Assembly: GCF_900113715.1 (NCBI RefSeq)
Contig: NZ_FOQK01000001.1
Span: 95,929 to 159,928, forward strand
Direction of reading: 5' to 3'
Source: Pseudoselenomonas ruminantium
GTDB taxonomy: Bacteria; Bacillota; Negativicutes; Selenomonadales; Selenomonadaceae
DNA: 64,000 nucleotides
How positions within the stretch are numbered: position 1 is the stretch's first letter; each line of letters begins with the position of its first letter. Shown here piece by piece: positions 38,087-45,373 of the stretch. The translations under genes were made by a program, and so were the position numbers. Below the pieces are notes generated by a model. The model made no database searches and had not been told where the DNA came from. It worked only from the letters and a program-made list of their open reading frames with translations.

Positions 38087-39376
38087 TCAACCATGCTGGT
38101 GGGCCAGACGTTTTTCATAGAAATGCTGGCGGCGCTGTTCGACGATGGTCTTGGCTTCGCTGTCGCGGTCCATCTGATGACGGGTGAAGCGATGATGGCG
38201 GCCGAGGAGGTAGAAGTAGAGGCCGATACCCAGGAGGGAAATCGTTCCGGCGCCGAGATATACAACCTGGAAGCCAAAATCCGGGACAAAGCTGCCTAGG
38301 GTATAGGGGCCTACGCCAATGCCGAGATCGAGGAGGACAAAGTAGGTGCTGGTGGCAATGCCGACTTGATGCATGGGAGCACAGTGGACGGCTAAGGCAT
38401 GACAGCAGGCTGTCAAGGTTCCGTAACCAAAGCCCAGGAACAGGGCGCCGATCAGCAGAGGGATATCCGTAGTTGCACGGGCGATGATACTCATGGCGAT
38501 GGCCATGCAGAGCAGTGACGGATAGACGACAATATCGCCGCCGTAATTGTCAAGCAGGAAGCCGGTAAGTGGACGGCTGATGAATGACGTGGCGGCAAAG
38601 CAGAGGAAGAAGCAGGTAGCGCCAATTCCCGTTACCCCGATGGCGTTGGTATAGGCGCCCAGGAAGCTCAGTACGGTGGAGTAACAAACGCCGCCCATGA
38701 AGGCTATGCTCGATATGCCGAGGGCCTTCAGGGAAAAGAAGCGGTCAAAGGAAATATGGTACAGGTCTTCCCGTTCAGACGGCAGGATGGTGCGCTCTGG
38801 TGTTTTCAGCAAGCAGGAGAGCAGGAAGATCACAAATGTCGCGGCGGTACAGATTTCAATTCCCAGATTGAAGCTGCCGGCCTGAGTGATGTTCATGGCC
38901 AGGAAGGGGCCGATGGCTGAGGCGAGTGTGACGCCAAGTGTGAAGTAGCCGATGCCTGTTCCCATGCGTTTGAGAGGAACCAGAGCTGCTACGATCGTGC
39001 TGGCAGCAGTGGAGGTTGTACCGAAGGCGAGTCCATGAAGAAAACGCACGACCATGAAGGAAGCAAGATTCGGTGCGAGCTCATAGCAGAGGACCAGCAG
39101 GAAGAACATGGCGGTGCCGCTCCTGAATAATCTGCGGCGGCCGATGAAGTCGATGAAGCGGCCTGCGGGGATGCGGGCGAAAAGTGCCCCGACAATGAAT
39201 AGACCGGAAGCGAGGCCGGCCATGCTGATGGAAGCATTCCAGGTATGGATGGCATAGGCAGTGGACCATAACATCAGCAGGAAATGGACACTGTAAACCA
39301 GGAAATTGATGATGATGTCGAAAACATAATCCTTGCTCCAGAGTTTGACGGGAGCTTGATCTGAAACAGCTGGCAT
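38087..39376 (-). CDS. Major facilitator superfamily transporter
   Basis: A 429-residue secondary transporter with about 12 hydrophobic helices. The loop between helices 2 and 3 carries the MFS signature in the form AGRFIDFIGRRR. The C-terminus is cytoplasmic and basic (RHHRFTRHQMDRDSEAKT). ATG 39376 has AAAGGAG 9 bases upstream; the frame is open further to 39529 but without a ribosome-binding site, so the longer form is rejected. Divergent from the LysR gene, with a 458-bp shared region holding promoters for both and a palindrome overlapping this promoter. Substrate unknown; LysR pairing suggests an inducible efflux or uptake system. Confidence 0.88.
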   Translation of the reverse strand: MPAVSDQAPVKLWSKDYVFDIIINFLVYSVHFLLMLWSTAYAIHTWNASISMAGLASGLFIVGALFARIPAGRFIDFIGRRRLFRSGTAMFFLLVLCYELAPNLASFMVVRFLHGLAFGTTSTAASTIVAALVPLKRMGTGIGYFTLGVTLASAIGPFLAMNITQAGSFNLGIEICTAATFVIFLLSCLLKTPERTILPSEREDLYHISFDRFFSLKALGISSIAFMGGVCYSTVLSFLGAYTNAIGVTGIGATCFFLCFAATSFISRPLTGFLLDNYGGDIVVYPSLLCMAIAMSIIARATTDIPLLIGALFLGFGYGTLTACCHALAVHCAPMHQVGIATSTYFVLLDLGIGVGPYTLGSFVPDFGFQVVYLGAGTISLLGIGLYFYLLGRHHRFTRHQMDRDSEAKTIVEQRRQHFYEKRLAHQHG

Positions 39377-39541
39377 AGATAACGTCTCCTTTCGCATTGT
39401 GTGTCGGCGGTGGCTGGACGAGCAGATGGGAAAGGAAAAGGTCTGGAGATAATCTGCTGCATCCGATGCATCGATATGAGCAGTGACACTCAGCTCGTGC
39501 ATGTAATCGTTTGAAACTTGAGTATGCATGATTACACAATT

Positions 39542-39587
39542 CTACCCTCCTATGATAAGTTTACAGAAACCTATTATAGGAGGGTAG
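39542..39587. promoter_or_regulatory. Palindromic operator over the MFS promoter
   Basis: Perfect 12-bp inverted repeat CTACCCTCCTAT (39542-39553) and ATAGGAGGGTAG (39576-39587), 22 bp apart. The right arm overlaps the MFS -10 box and the left arm falls just downstream of its start, a placement expected for an operator. The divergent LysR protein is the obvious candidate ligand, though an RNA hairpin role is also possible. Confidence 0.6.
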
Positions 39588-39601
39588 GAATGAGATGTCG
39601 A
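39573..39601 (-). promoter_or_regulatory. Promoter of the MFS gene
   Basis: Minus strand TCGACA (39601-39596), 17 bp, perfect TATAAT (39578-39573). The leader to ATG 39376 would be about 190 nt. Confidence 0.65.
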
Positions 39602-39727
39602 ATGTGAAAAATGCACGGGAAAAGCGCAAAAAATGCATAATAGATGCAAATTGTCACAAAACAATGCGAATATGAAAAAATTTCACGATATCTATGCATA
39701 AAAATCATCAAAATCATGATATATTTC

Positions 39728-39756
39728 TTGAAAGCCCTGATTTCACTGGGTATAAT
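39728..39756 (+). promoter_or_regulatory. Promoter of the LysR gene
   Basis: TTGAAA (39728-39733), 17 bp, TATAAT (39751-39756), about 80 bases ahead of the chosen ATG. Confidence 0.75.
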
Positions 39757-39834
39757 GAATCTGGATGTAGTTTATTATGCATGATATACAACAAAGTGCT
39801 GGCTGGAGATAGAACAGGGGAGGCCTTACCGGTT

Positions 39835-40719
39835 ATGGAGTTAACACAGTTGAAATATTTTCAGGCTTTGGCGCGTCATGGGAGTTTCTCGCAGACTGCA
39901 AAAGCCATCATGGTGTCCCAGTCGGCACTTAGCCGCTCCATTGCCAAGCTGGAGAAGGAACTGGCAGTGATGCTGTTTGAACGCCAGGGAAAACAGACGA
40001 AGCTCACAGAGGCCGGCGAAAAGTTCCTGTTCCATGTGGACCGGGTACTTCGTGAGATGGAGGTAGCACGGCAGGAAATCATCATGGATCATGGGGGAGA
40101 AGGGTCAGTGAGTGTATCGTTCCTCCACTCACTGGGCGATACCTATCTGCCCTTGATTCTCAGCAGGTTTCATATCCGTTATCCGCATATAGGGATCACG
40201 CTGAACCAGCAGAACTCCACTGCATTGACCGAGGCACTCATGAAAGGGGATACCGATATCTGCCTATGTTCGATGCTGAATGGAGCGGATATTGCCTGGA
40301 TGTATCTGTGGTCCGAGGAACTTTTCCTGGTAGTGCCCTGTTCGCATCCATTGGCGCAGAAGGAAAAGGTGCGGCTAGAAGAAATCGATGGCGAGGCCTT
40401 CATCACGCTGAAGCCGGAGTATACGCTCCGCCAGCAGGTCAATCAGCTGCTGGATCTGGCTGAAAGCCAGCCGCAGGTGATCTTTGAGGGAGACGAGGTT
40501 CATAATCTGATCTCGCTCGTGGCCGCACAACTGGGGGTCAGCTTGCTGCCGCATATCCCTTGTACGGAACAGATGGGCGTTTGTTATATTCCCGTGGCAT
40601 TTCCTGTATGCAAGCGCGCCGTGGGAATCGCTTGGAATACACGACGGCCGCTCACGTCGGCAGCAATCTGTTTCCAGCAATTCACCATAAATTACTTCAA
40701 CAGCCATCAGGATGTATAA
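39835..40719 (+). CDS. LysR-family transcriptional regulator
   Basis: A 294-residue regulator. The N-terminal winged helix-turn-helix reads LKYFQALARHGSFSQTAKAI, then SQSALSRSIAKLEKEL; a linker helix and a periplasmic-binding-protein-like effector domain follow (SVSFLHSLGDTYLPLILSRF, LVAAQLGVSLLPHIP). ATG 39835 has AGGGGAGG 11 bases upstream; the frame is open further upstream to 39694, but that stretch contains the promoter. The effector is unknown. It is divergent from the MFS gene and probably its regulator, as is common in this family. Confidence 0.9.
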   Translation: MELTQLKYFQALARHGSFSQTAKAIMVSQSALSRSIAKLEKELAVMLFERQGKQTKLTEAGEKFLFHVDRVLREMEVARQEIIMDHGGEGSVSVSFLHSLGDTYLPLILSRFHIRYPHIGITLNQQNSTALTEALMKGDTDICLCSMLNGADIAWMYLWSEELFLVVPCSHPLAQKEKVRLEEIDGEAFITLKPEYTLRQQVNQLLDLAESQPQVIFEGDEVHNLISLVAAQLGVSLLPHIPCTEQMGVCYIPVAFPVCKRAVGIAWNTRRPLTSAAICFQQFTINYFNSHQDV

Positions 40720-40742
40720 TAGGTTCTCTTCGCGTGATGTAA

Positions 40743-41291
40743 TCAGTTGCCGATGATCACGCCGCCGTGGATGAGGACGGGGGTGCTGTGGGTGGCAGTG
40801 TGCGTGGGGAGCTTGGTGGATAGCTTGCAGGGACTGTTGAGGAGGTAGGCGGTGGCGAGCACGGCCTTTTCCTTTATGTTGCGGTAGGTCTTGCTGTCAA
40901 GCTCGGCTTCGTAGACGGTAGTGCTATGCGGGGAGATGACAACGGTGGTCAGCGCCTGGGTGAAGGCCATGTTGTCCGACCACTGCCAGAGCTTTTTCCC
41001 GTTCTTGTCGGTGATGATGATGTCGTAGATCTGGCTCGTCTTTTGTTGGAGCGAGTAAGGGATGCTGCTGGTGTTGGTGATTTTGAATTCGAGCTGCAGG
41101 CGGCCGTGGGTTTCCTGGATGGACAGCTCCTCGGCAATCTGCTCGTAGGTCAGGGAGGCATAGGTGCTCTGCGGGGCTGAGCTGCCTGATGACGAGGCCG
41201 GGAAGGTGATGCCGATGCCTGTGCCGAAGCGGGCTGAGGCCATGCTGGGGATCAGCAGGAAAAGGGAAAGCAGTAAGATGATTTTTCGCAT
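40743..41291 (-). CDS. Exported BsuPI-domain protein
   Basis: Secreted 182-residue protein. The N-terminus is a signal peptide (MRKIILLLSLFLLIPSMASA). The body matches the BsuPI (intracellular proteinase inhibitor) beta-sandwich: LEFKITNTSSIPYSL, then QIYDIIITDKNGKKLWQWS, then MAFTQALTTVVISP. BsuPI domains occur in many secreted proteins and are not proof of inhibitor activity. ATG 41291 has AGGAG 8 bases upstream; an earlier in-frame ATG at 41312 is less well placed. It converges on the lysR gene with only 23 bases between, and is divergent from desulfoferrodoxin. Confidence 0.8.
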   Translation of the reverse strand: MRKIILLLSLFLLIPSMASARFGTGIGITFPASSSGSSAPQSTYASLTYEQIAEELSIQETHGRLQLEFKITNTSSIPYSLQQKTSQIYDIIITDKNGKKLWQWSDNMAFTQALTTVVISPHSTTVYEAELDSKTYRNIKEKAVLATAYLLNSPCKLSTKLPTHTATHSTPVLIHGGVIIGN

Positions 41292-41419
41292 GGTGAATAC
41301 TCCTATCGTCAAAAAAATACTTTATTATCTATTTCGTGGGAAATCCTTGTGTTTCCTGCCTTTTTTTTGTACAATATAAGTGTGAATTTTGTGTGTATTA
41401 TGAATATGGAGGGAAAGGT

Positions 41420-41806
41420 ATGGCCAGTAAATTTTATCGTTGCAGTAAATGTGGTAACCTTATCGGTCTGATCCATGAGGGCGGAGGGCCGTTGGTATGC
41501 TGCGGACAGCCGATGGAAGAGCTGACGGCGAATACGACCGATGCGGCTCAGGAGAAACATGTACCGGTGGCTGAGTATGATGCCGGTGCGGGTATGCTGA
41601 AGGTAACGGTCGGTTCGGTGGCTCATCCTATGACGCCTGAGCACTTCATCGAGTGGATTCATGTGCAGACGAAGCTGGGCGGCCTTATGCGTCAGCTGAC
41701 GCCTGAGGATAAGCCAGAGGCAGCCTTCAGGATTGCAGATGGGGATGCGCCGGTGAGCGTATTTGCTTATTGCAATCTGCATGGTTTGTGGAAAACGGAT
41801 ATCTAA
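41420..41806 (+). CDS. dfx: Desulfoferrodoxin (superoxide reductase)
   Basis: Reduces superoxide to hydrogen peroxide without making oxygen; works with rubrerythrin in anaerobes. The 128-residue protein has the N-terminal desulforedoxin-type iron site (YRCSKCGNLIG ... VCCGQPM) and the C-terminal reductase domain with EKHVPVAE, GSVAHPMTPEHFIEWI and CNLHGLW; the histidines and the CNLH cysteine form the active iron centre. ATG 41420 follows GAGGGAAAGG. The frame is open upstream to 41336 but has no start signal there. It precedes the ECF transporter genes but has an independent start region. Confidence 0.95.
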   Translation: MASKFYRCSKCGNLIGLIHEGGGPLVCCGQPMEELTANTTDAAQEKHVPVAEYDAGAGMLKVTVGSVAHPMTPEHFIEWIHVQTKLGGLMRQLTPEDKPEAAFRIADGDAPVSVFAYCNLHGLWKTDI

Positions 41807-41913
41807 GCAATAGTGATAAAAAGCTGGGCGGTTTGTGCAGGATTTTGCACAGACCGCCTTGTTTTTTGTGTTATAATGGTGCATGTATGATTTTGGGGAA
41901 AGAGGATATCCAG

Positions 41914-42762
41914 ATGGCATTTATCGAGGTAGAGAACCTTACACATGTATATCATCCGGGCACACCGCAGGAGTTCGTGGCGCTGGACAAAGTGAATCTG
42001 TCCATTGCGGCTGGTGAGTTCGTGGCTGTGCTCGGAACGAATGGCTCAGGCAAGTCAACGCTAGCACGTCATTTGAATGGCCTGCTGCTGCCGACGGAGG
42101 GACGTTGTCTTGTCGATGGCTTGGATACCTGCAAGGCGCAGGATCTTTGGCAGATACGGCAGCAGATCGGCATGGTGTTCCAGAATCCGGATAATCAGCT
42201 GATCGCGGCGGTGGTCGAGGATGATGTGGCCTTTGGCCCGGAGAATCTGGGGGTGGAGCCGCAGGAAATCCGGCGGCGGGTCAAGGAGGCTCTGGCGGCG
42301 GTCAACATGACGAAGTTCCGCACCTATGCGCCGCATCTCCTGTCCGGTGGGCAGAAGCAGCGCATTGCCATTGCCGGTGCGCTGGCGATGCAGACGCGCT
42401 GCCTGGTGCTCGATGAGCCGACGGCCATGCTCGATCCGCAGGGGCGTGAGGAAGTCATGCAAACGGTGCAGCGGCTGCACGCAGAGCAGGGCATCACGAT
42501 TGTCTACATCACGCATTTCATGGAGGAGGCCGCCCAGGCCGACCGCCTTATCGTGATGGATGGGGGCAGGGTAGCGGCTGATGGGACGCCGCGGGAGCTG
42601 TTCGCTGATGTGGGCGCTATGAAGAAGCGGGGCCTCGATGTGCCGGTGGCGGCAGAGGTTGGCTGGCGGTTGCGGCAGCAGGGCATCAAGCTGCCCGCGG
42701 ATATAGTTACCGACGAAGAATTACTTGAGGCATTGGAGGCATATACGTGTCAATCGAATTGA
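41914..42762 (+). CDS. ecfA1: ECF transporter ATPase subunit EcfA1
   Basis: One of two ATPases of an energy-coupling-factor vitamin/metal importer, 282 residues. Walker A is GTNGSGKST, the Q-loop MVFQNPDNQL, the signature LSGGQKQRIAIAGAL, Walker B CLVLDEPTAMLD and the switch histidine YITHFMEEA. ATG 41914 has GAGGA 7 bases upstream; ATG 41887 in the same frame is possible but has no better site. It overlaps ecfA2 by 16 bases. In many Firmicutes this gene follows rplQ; here 6.8 kb of accessory DNA separates them. Confidence 0.95.
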   Translation: MAFIEVENLTHVYHPGTPQEFVALDKVNLSIAAGEFVAVLGTNGSGKSTLARHLNGLLLPTEGRCLVDGLDTCKAQDLWQIRQQIGMVFQNPDNQLIAAVVEDDVAFGPENLGVEPQEIRRRVKEALAAVNMTKFRTYAPHLLSGGQKQRIAIAGALAMQTRCLVLDEPTAMLDPQGREEVMQTVQRLHAEQGITIVYITHFMEEAAQADRLIVMDGGRVAADGTPRELFADVGAMKKRGLDVPVAAEVGWRLRQQGIKLPADIVTDEELLEALEAYTCQSN

Positions 42763-43616
42763 AACAGGTCAGCTATACATATATGCCGAAAACGCCCTTT
42801 GAGCGGCAGGCACTGCGCGAGGTATCGCTGACAATCGAGGAGGGCAGCTTCACGGCAATCGCCGGGCATACGGGCTCGGGTAAGTCGACGCTGGTGCAGC
42901 ATCTGAATGGGCTGCTGACGCCGACGAGCGGGCAGGTGCTGGTCGATGGCATCGATCTGGCCGGCAGCAGCAAGGCAGGGCGCGAGCAGGCGCGCCGGGC
43001 ACGGCAGCAGGTCGGCATGGTGTTCCAGTATCCTGAGCAGCAGCTCTTTGAGGAGACGATTGCGGCTGATGTGGCCTTCGGACCGCAGAATCAGGGGCTC
43101 AGCGGTGAGGCGCTGGAGCAGCGTGTGCGTGAGGCTATGGAGCTTGTCGAGCTGGACTACGACAAGTATAAGGATCGCAGTCCGTTCCAGCTGAGTGGCG
43201 GGCAGAAACGGCGGGCGGCGATTGCTGGCGTGCTGGCACTGCATCCGCGCTATCTCGTGCTCGATGAGCCGACGGCTGGCCTCGATCCCTGCGGCCGCGA
43301 ATCGCTGATCCGGACAATCTGTGCGCTGAAGAAGAAATGGAAGCTCACGATTGTGTTCATCTCGCATAGCATGGAGGATATCGCGCGGCTGGCCGATTCC
43401 GTCGTCGTCATGAAGCAGGGCGGGCTGGCTATGCAGGCAGCTCCTGAAGAAGTTTTCGCCCAGGATGCCCTGCTGCAGGAAGCGGGGCTCAAGAAGCCGC
43501 ATATCCTGTCCCTGCTGCAGAAATTGCAGGCTGCAGGTCTTCCCGTGAAAGCGGAGGCCCTCGATATCGAGGGCGGCGTGCAGGCAATCCGGGAGGTGCT
43601 GGTCCATGCTGAGTAA
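42747..43616 (+). CDS. ecfA2: ECF transporter ATPase subunit EcfA2
   Basis: Second ATPase of the ECF module, 289 residues. Walker A is GHTGSGKST, Q-loop MVFQYPEQQLFEET, signature LSGGQKRRAAIAGVL, Walker B YLVLDEPTAGLD, H-loop FISHSMEDI. It starts with GTG 42747 inside the end of ecfA1 (16-base overlap) and overlaps ecfT by 11, so the three subunits are translationally coupled. No substrate-specific S component is nearby, as expected for a shared group II module. Confidence 0.95.
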   Translation: MSIELKQVSYTYMPKTPFERQALREVSLTIEEGSFTAIAGHTGSGKSTLVQHLNGLLTPTSGQVLVDGIDLAGSSKAGREQARRARQQVGMVFQYPEQQLFEETIAADVAFGPQNQGLSGEALEQRVREAMELVELDYDKYKDRSPFQLSGGQKRRAAIAGVLALHPRYLVLDEPTAGLDPCGRESLIRTICALKKKWKLTIVFISHSMEDIARLADSVVVMKQGGLAMQAAPEEVFAQDALLQEAGLKKPHILSLLQKLQAAGLPVKAEALDIEGGVQAIREVLVHAE

Positions 43617-44406
43617 TATAACGTTGGGACAGTTCTTCCCCGGCGATAGCGTGCTGCATCGCCTTGACCCGCGTGTCAAGATCGTGCTGCTGCTGTTCTA
43701 TCTGGTCGAGGTGTTTGTTTTCAGCCATCCCCTCGCTTATGCGGTGCTGACCGTGGGGACATTCTTGCTTATCCTGCTGTCGGGGGTACCGATGCGTATG
43801 ATGCTGCGCTCGCTGAAACCGCTGTGGTGGATCATCCTCTTCACTTTCCTCATCCATCTGTTCAGCAATCCGGGGACGCCGATTGCGCAGGTGTGGGTAT
43901 TTACGATGACCTGGGAGGGCGTGCAGAAGGGCTTCTTCCTGTCCCTGCGTCTGGTGCTGCTGATTCTGGCGAGCTCACTGCTGACTTTCACGACGAGCCC
44001 GTTGAAGCTCACGGATGCGCTGGAGAGCCTGCTCTCGCCATTCCGGCGGTTTGGTCTGCCAGCGCATGAGCTGGCGATGATGATGACGATCGCCCTGCGG
44101 TTCATACCGACGCTGATTGCTGAGACCGACAAGATCATGAAGGCACAGCAGTCGCGCGGTGTGGATTTTTCGAGTGGCAATGTGCTGGCGCGGCTCAGGA
44201 ATATGGTACCGATACTTGTGCCACTGTTCCTGTCGGCCTTCCGCCGGGCGGATGAGCTCGCGCTGGCGATGGAGGCGCGCTGCTATCGTGGCGGTATCGG
44301 CCGCACGCAGATGAAGGCTTTGCAGCTGCTGTCCATCGACTATGCAGCCGTGACGGTATTCATCCTGCTGACCGCCGGGCTGGCGGCTATCCAGATCATG
44401 GCTTAG
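43606..44406 (+). CDS. ecfT: ECF transporter transmembrane subunit EcfT
   Basis: Membrane scaffold linking the ATPases to S components, 266 residues with five to six helices. Two Ala-Arg-Gly-type coupling motifs are visible: QQSRGVDF and EARCYRGG, which dock into the ATPases. The N-terminus LGQFFPGDSVLHRLDPRVKI is typical of the family. ATG 43606 lies within ecfA2. truA follows after 15 bases, the standard arrangement. Confidence 0.95.
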   Translation: MLSNITLGQFFPGDSVLHRLDPRVKIVLLLFYLVEVFVFSHPLAYAVLTVGTFLLILLSGVPMRMMLRSLKPLWWIILFTFLIHLFSNPGTPIAQVWVFTMTWEGVQKGFFLSLRLVLLILASSLLTFTTSPLKLTDALESLLSPFRRFGLPAHELAMMMTIALRFIPTLIAETDKIMKAQQSRGVDFSSGNVLARLRNMVPILVPLFLSAFRRADELALAMEARCYRGGIGRTQMKALQLLSIDYAAVTVFILLTAGLAAIQIMA

Positions 44407-44421
44407 ATATAATGGAAAGGA

Positions 44422-45204
44422 ATGGGAATGAAACCAGAGCATAAAGCGGAGATGAAGGCCCGCGCACGCAATATCGTATTGACCGTAGCCTATGATGGCA
44501 CGGCTTATCATGGCTTTCAGCGGCAGACACCGCCGGTGGTGGCCGTACAGAATGTATTGGAGGAGAAGCTCCAGGTGGTATTCGGCGATTCCATCGAGCT
44601 GGCAGCATCGGGGCGCACGGACGCTGGTGTCCACGCCTATGGGCAAGTCGTGAATTTCTTTACGGACGGCACGATACCGACGGAGCGCATCGTGCGGGCA
44701 GTCAACAGCCTGCTGCCGCCGGATATCGTCGTGACGGAGGCACATGAGGGCGGCCGTGAGTTCAGCGCGCGCCATAGCGCGAAGTCCAAGACGTATATCT
44801 ATCGCGTCCAGCAGGGGGATGTTCCTTCGGTGTTCACGCAGCGCTATGCCTGGTATGTGCGGCGGCCCCTGGATGTGGCGGCTATGCAGCAGGCCCTAGA
44901 CTGCATCCTGGGCACCCATGATTTCAGCGCGTTCCGGGCTGCGGGAGGCGCGCCGATGCTTCCGATACGCACCATGTATGAGGCCAAGGTGGAGGAAAAG
45001 GGAAATGGCATGCTGGAGTTTTCTATCCATGGCAATGGCTTCCTTTACCATATGGTCCGCAACATCATCGGCACCGTGGTGAATGTGGGGGTGGGGCGGC
45101 TGACGGTAGCGGATTTCCAGCGGATCATGGACAGCCTTGACCGGAACCAGGCCAGTGCCACAGCACCGGCCTGCGGGCTCTATCTGTATAAAGTCGAATA
45201 TTGA
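44422..45204 (+). CDS. truA: tRNA pseudouridine(38-40) synthase TruA
   Basis: Isomerises uridines 38-40 in the tRNA anticodon arm, 260 residues. Motif I RTDAGVHAYGQVVNF contains the catalytic aspartate (D67 counted from ATG 44422); LTVAYDGTAYHGFQ near the start and GFLYHMVRNIIGT near the end complete the family pattern. AAAGGAATGGGA precedes ATG 44422; ATG 44428 is also usable. It closes the ecf operon and is followed by a strong terminator. The genes rplM and rpsI, which usually follow truA in Firmicutes, are absent. Confidence 0.96.
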   Translation: MGMKPEHKAEMKARARNIVLTVAYDGTAYHGFQRQTPPVVAVQNVLEEKLQVVFGDSIELAASGRTDAGVHAYGQVVNFFTDGTIPTERIVRAVNSLLPPDIVVTEAHEGGREFSARHSAKSKTYIYRVQQGDVPSVFTQRYAWYVRRPLDVAAMQQALDCILGTHDFSAFRAAGGAPMLPIRTMYEAKVEEKGNGMLEFSIHGNGFLYHMVRNIIGTVVNVGVGRLTVADFQRIMDSLDRNQASATAPACGLYLYKVEY

Positions 45205-45210
45205 TGGTAG

Positions 45211-45264
45211 GCGTTAGCGGACATGACGGGCGGATTGTCATGTATTGCTAGCGCTTATTTTTAT
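45211..45264 (+). terminator. Terminator of the ecf-truA operon
   Basis: GCGTTAGC and GCTAGCGC pair outside an inner ACATGAC/GTCATGT stem, followed by TTATTTTTATT. Confidence 0.88.
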
Positions 45265-45283
45265 TGGTTTGTGACGATTCGGG

Positions 45284-45312
45284 TTGCACGGTACTTGCAG
45301 ATGCGTTAAAAT
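45284..45312 (+). promoter_or_regulatory. Promoter of the activase-type gene
   Basis: TTGCAC, 17 bp, TAAAAT. A small hairpin GACCCT/AGGGTC (45321-45340) follows in the leader. Confidence 0.7.
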
Positions 45313-45373
45313 ATGAAAAGACCCTGTAAAAGGAGGGTCTTTACTCGTATGCATTTTTTCAGGTGGTGAAACT

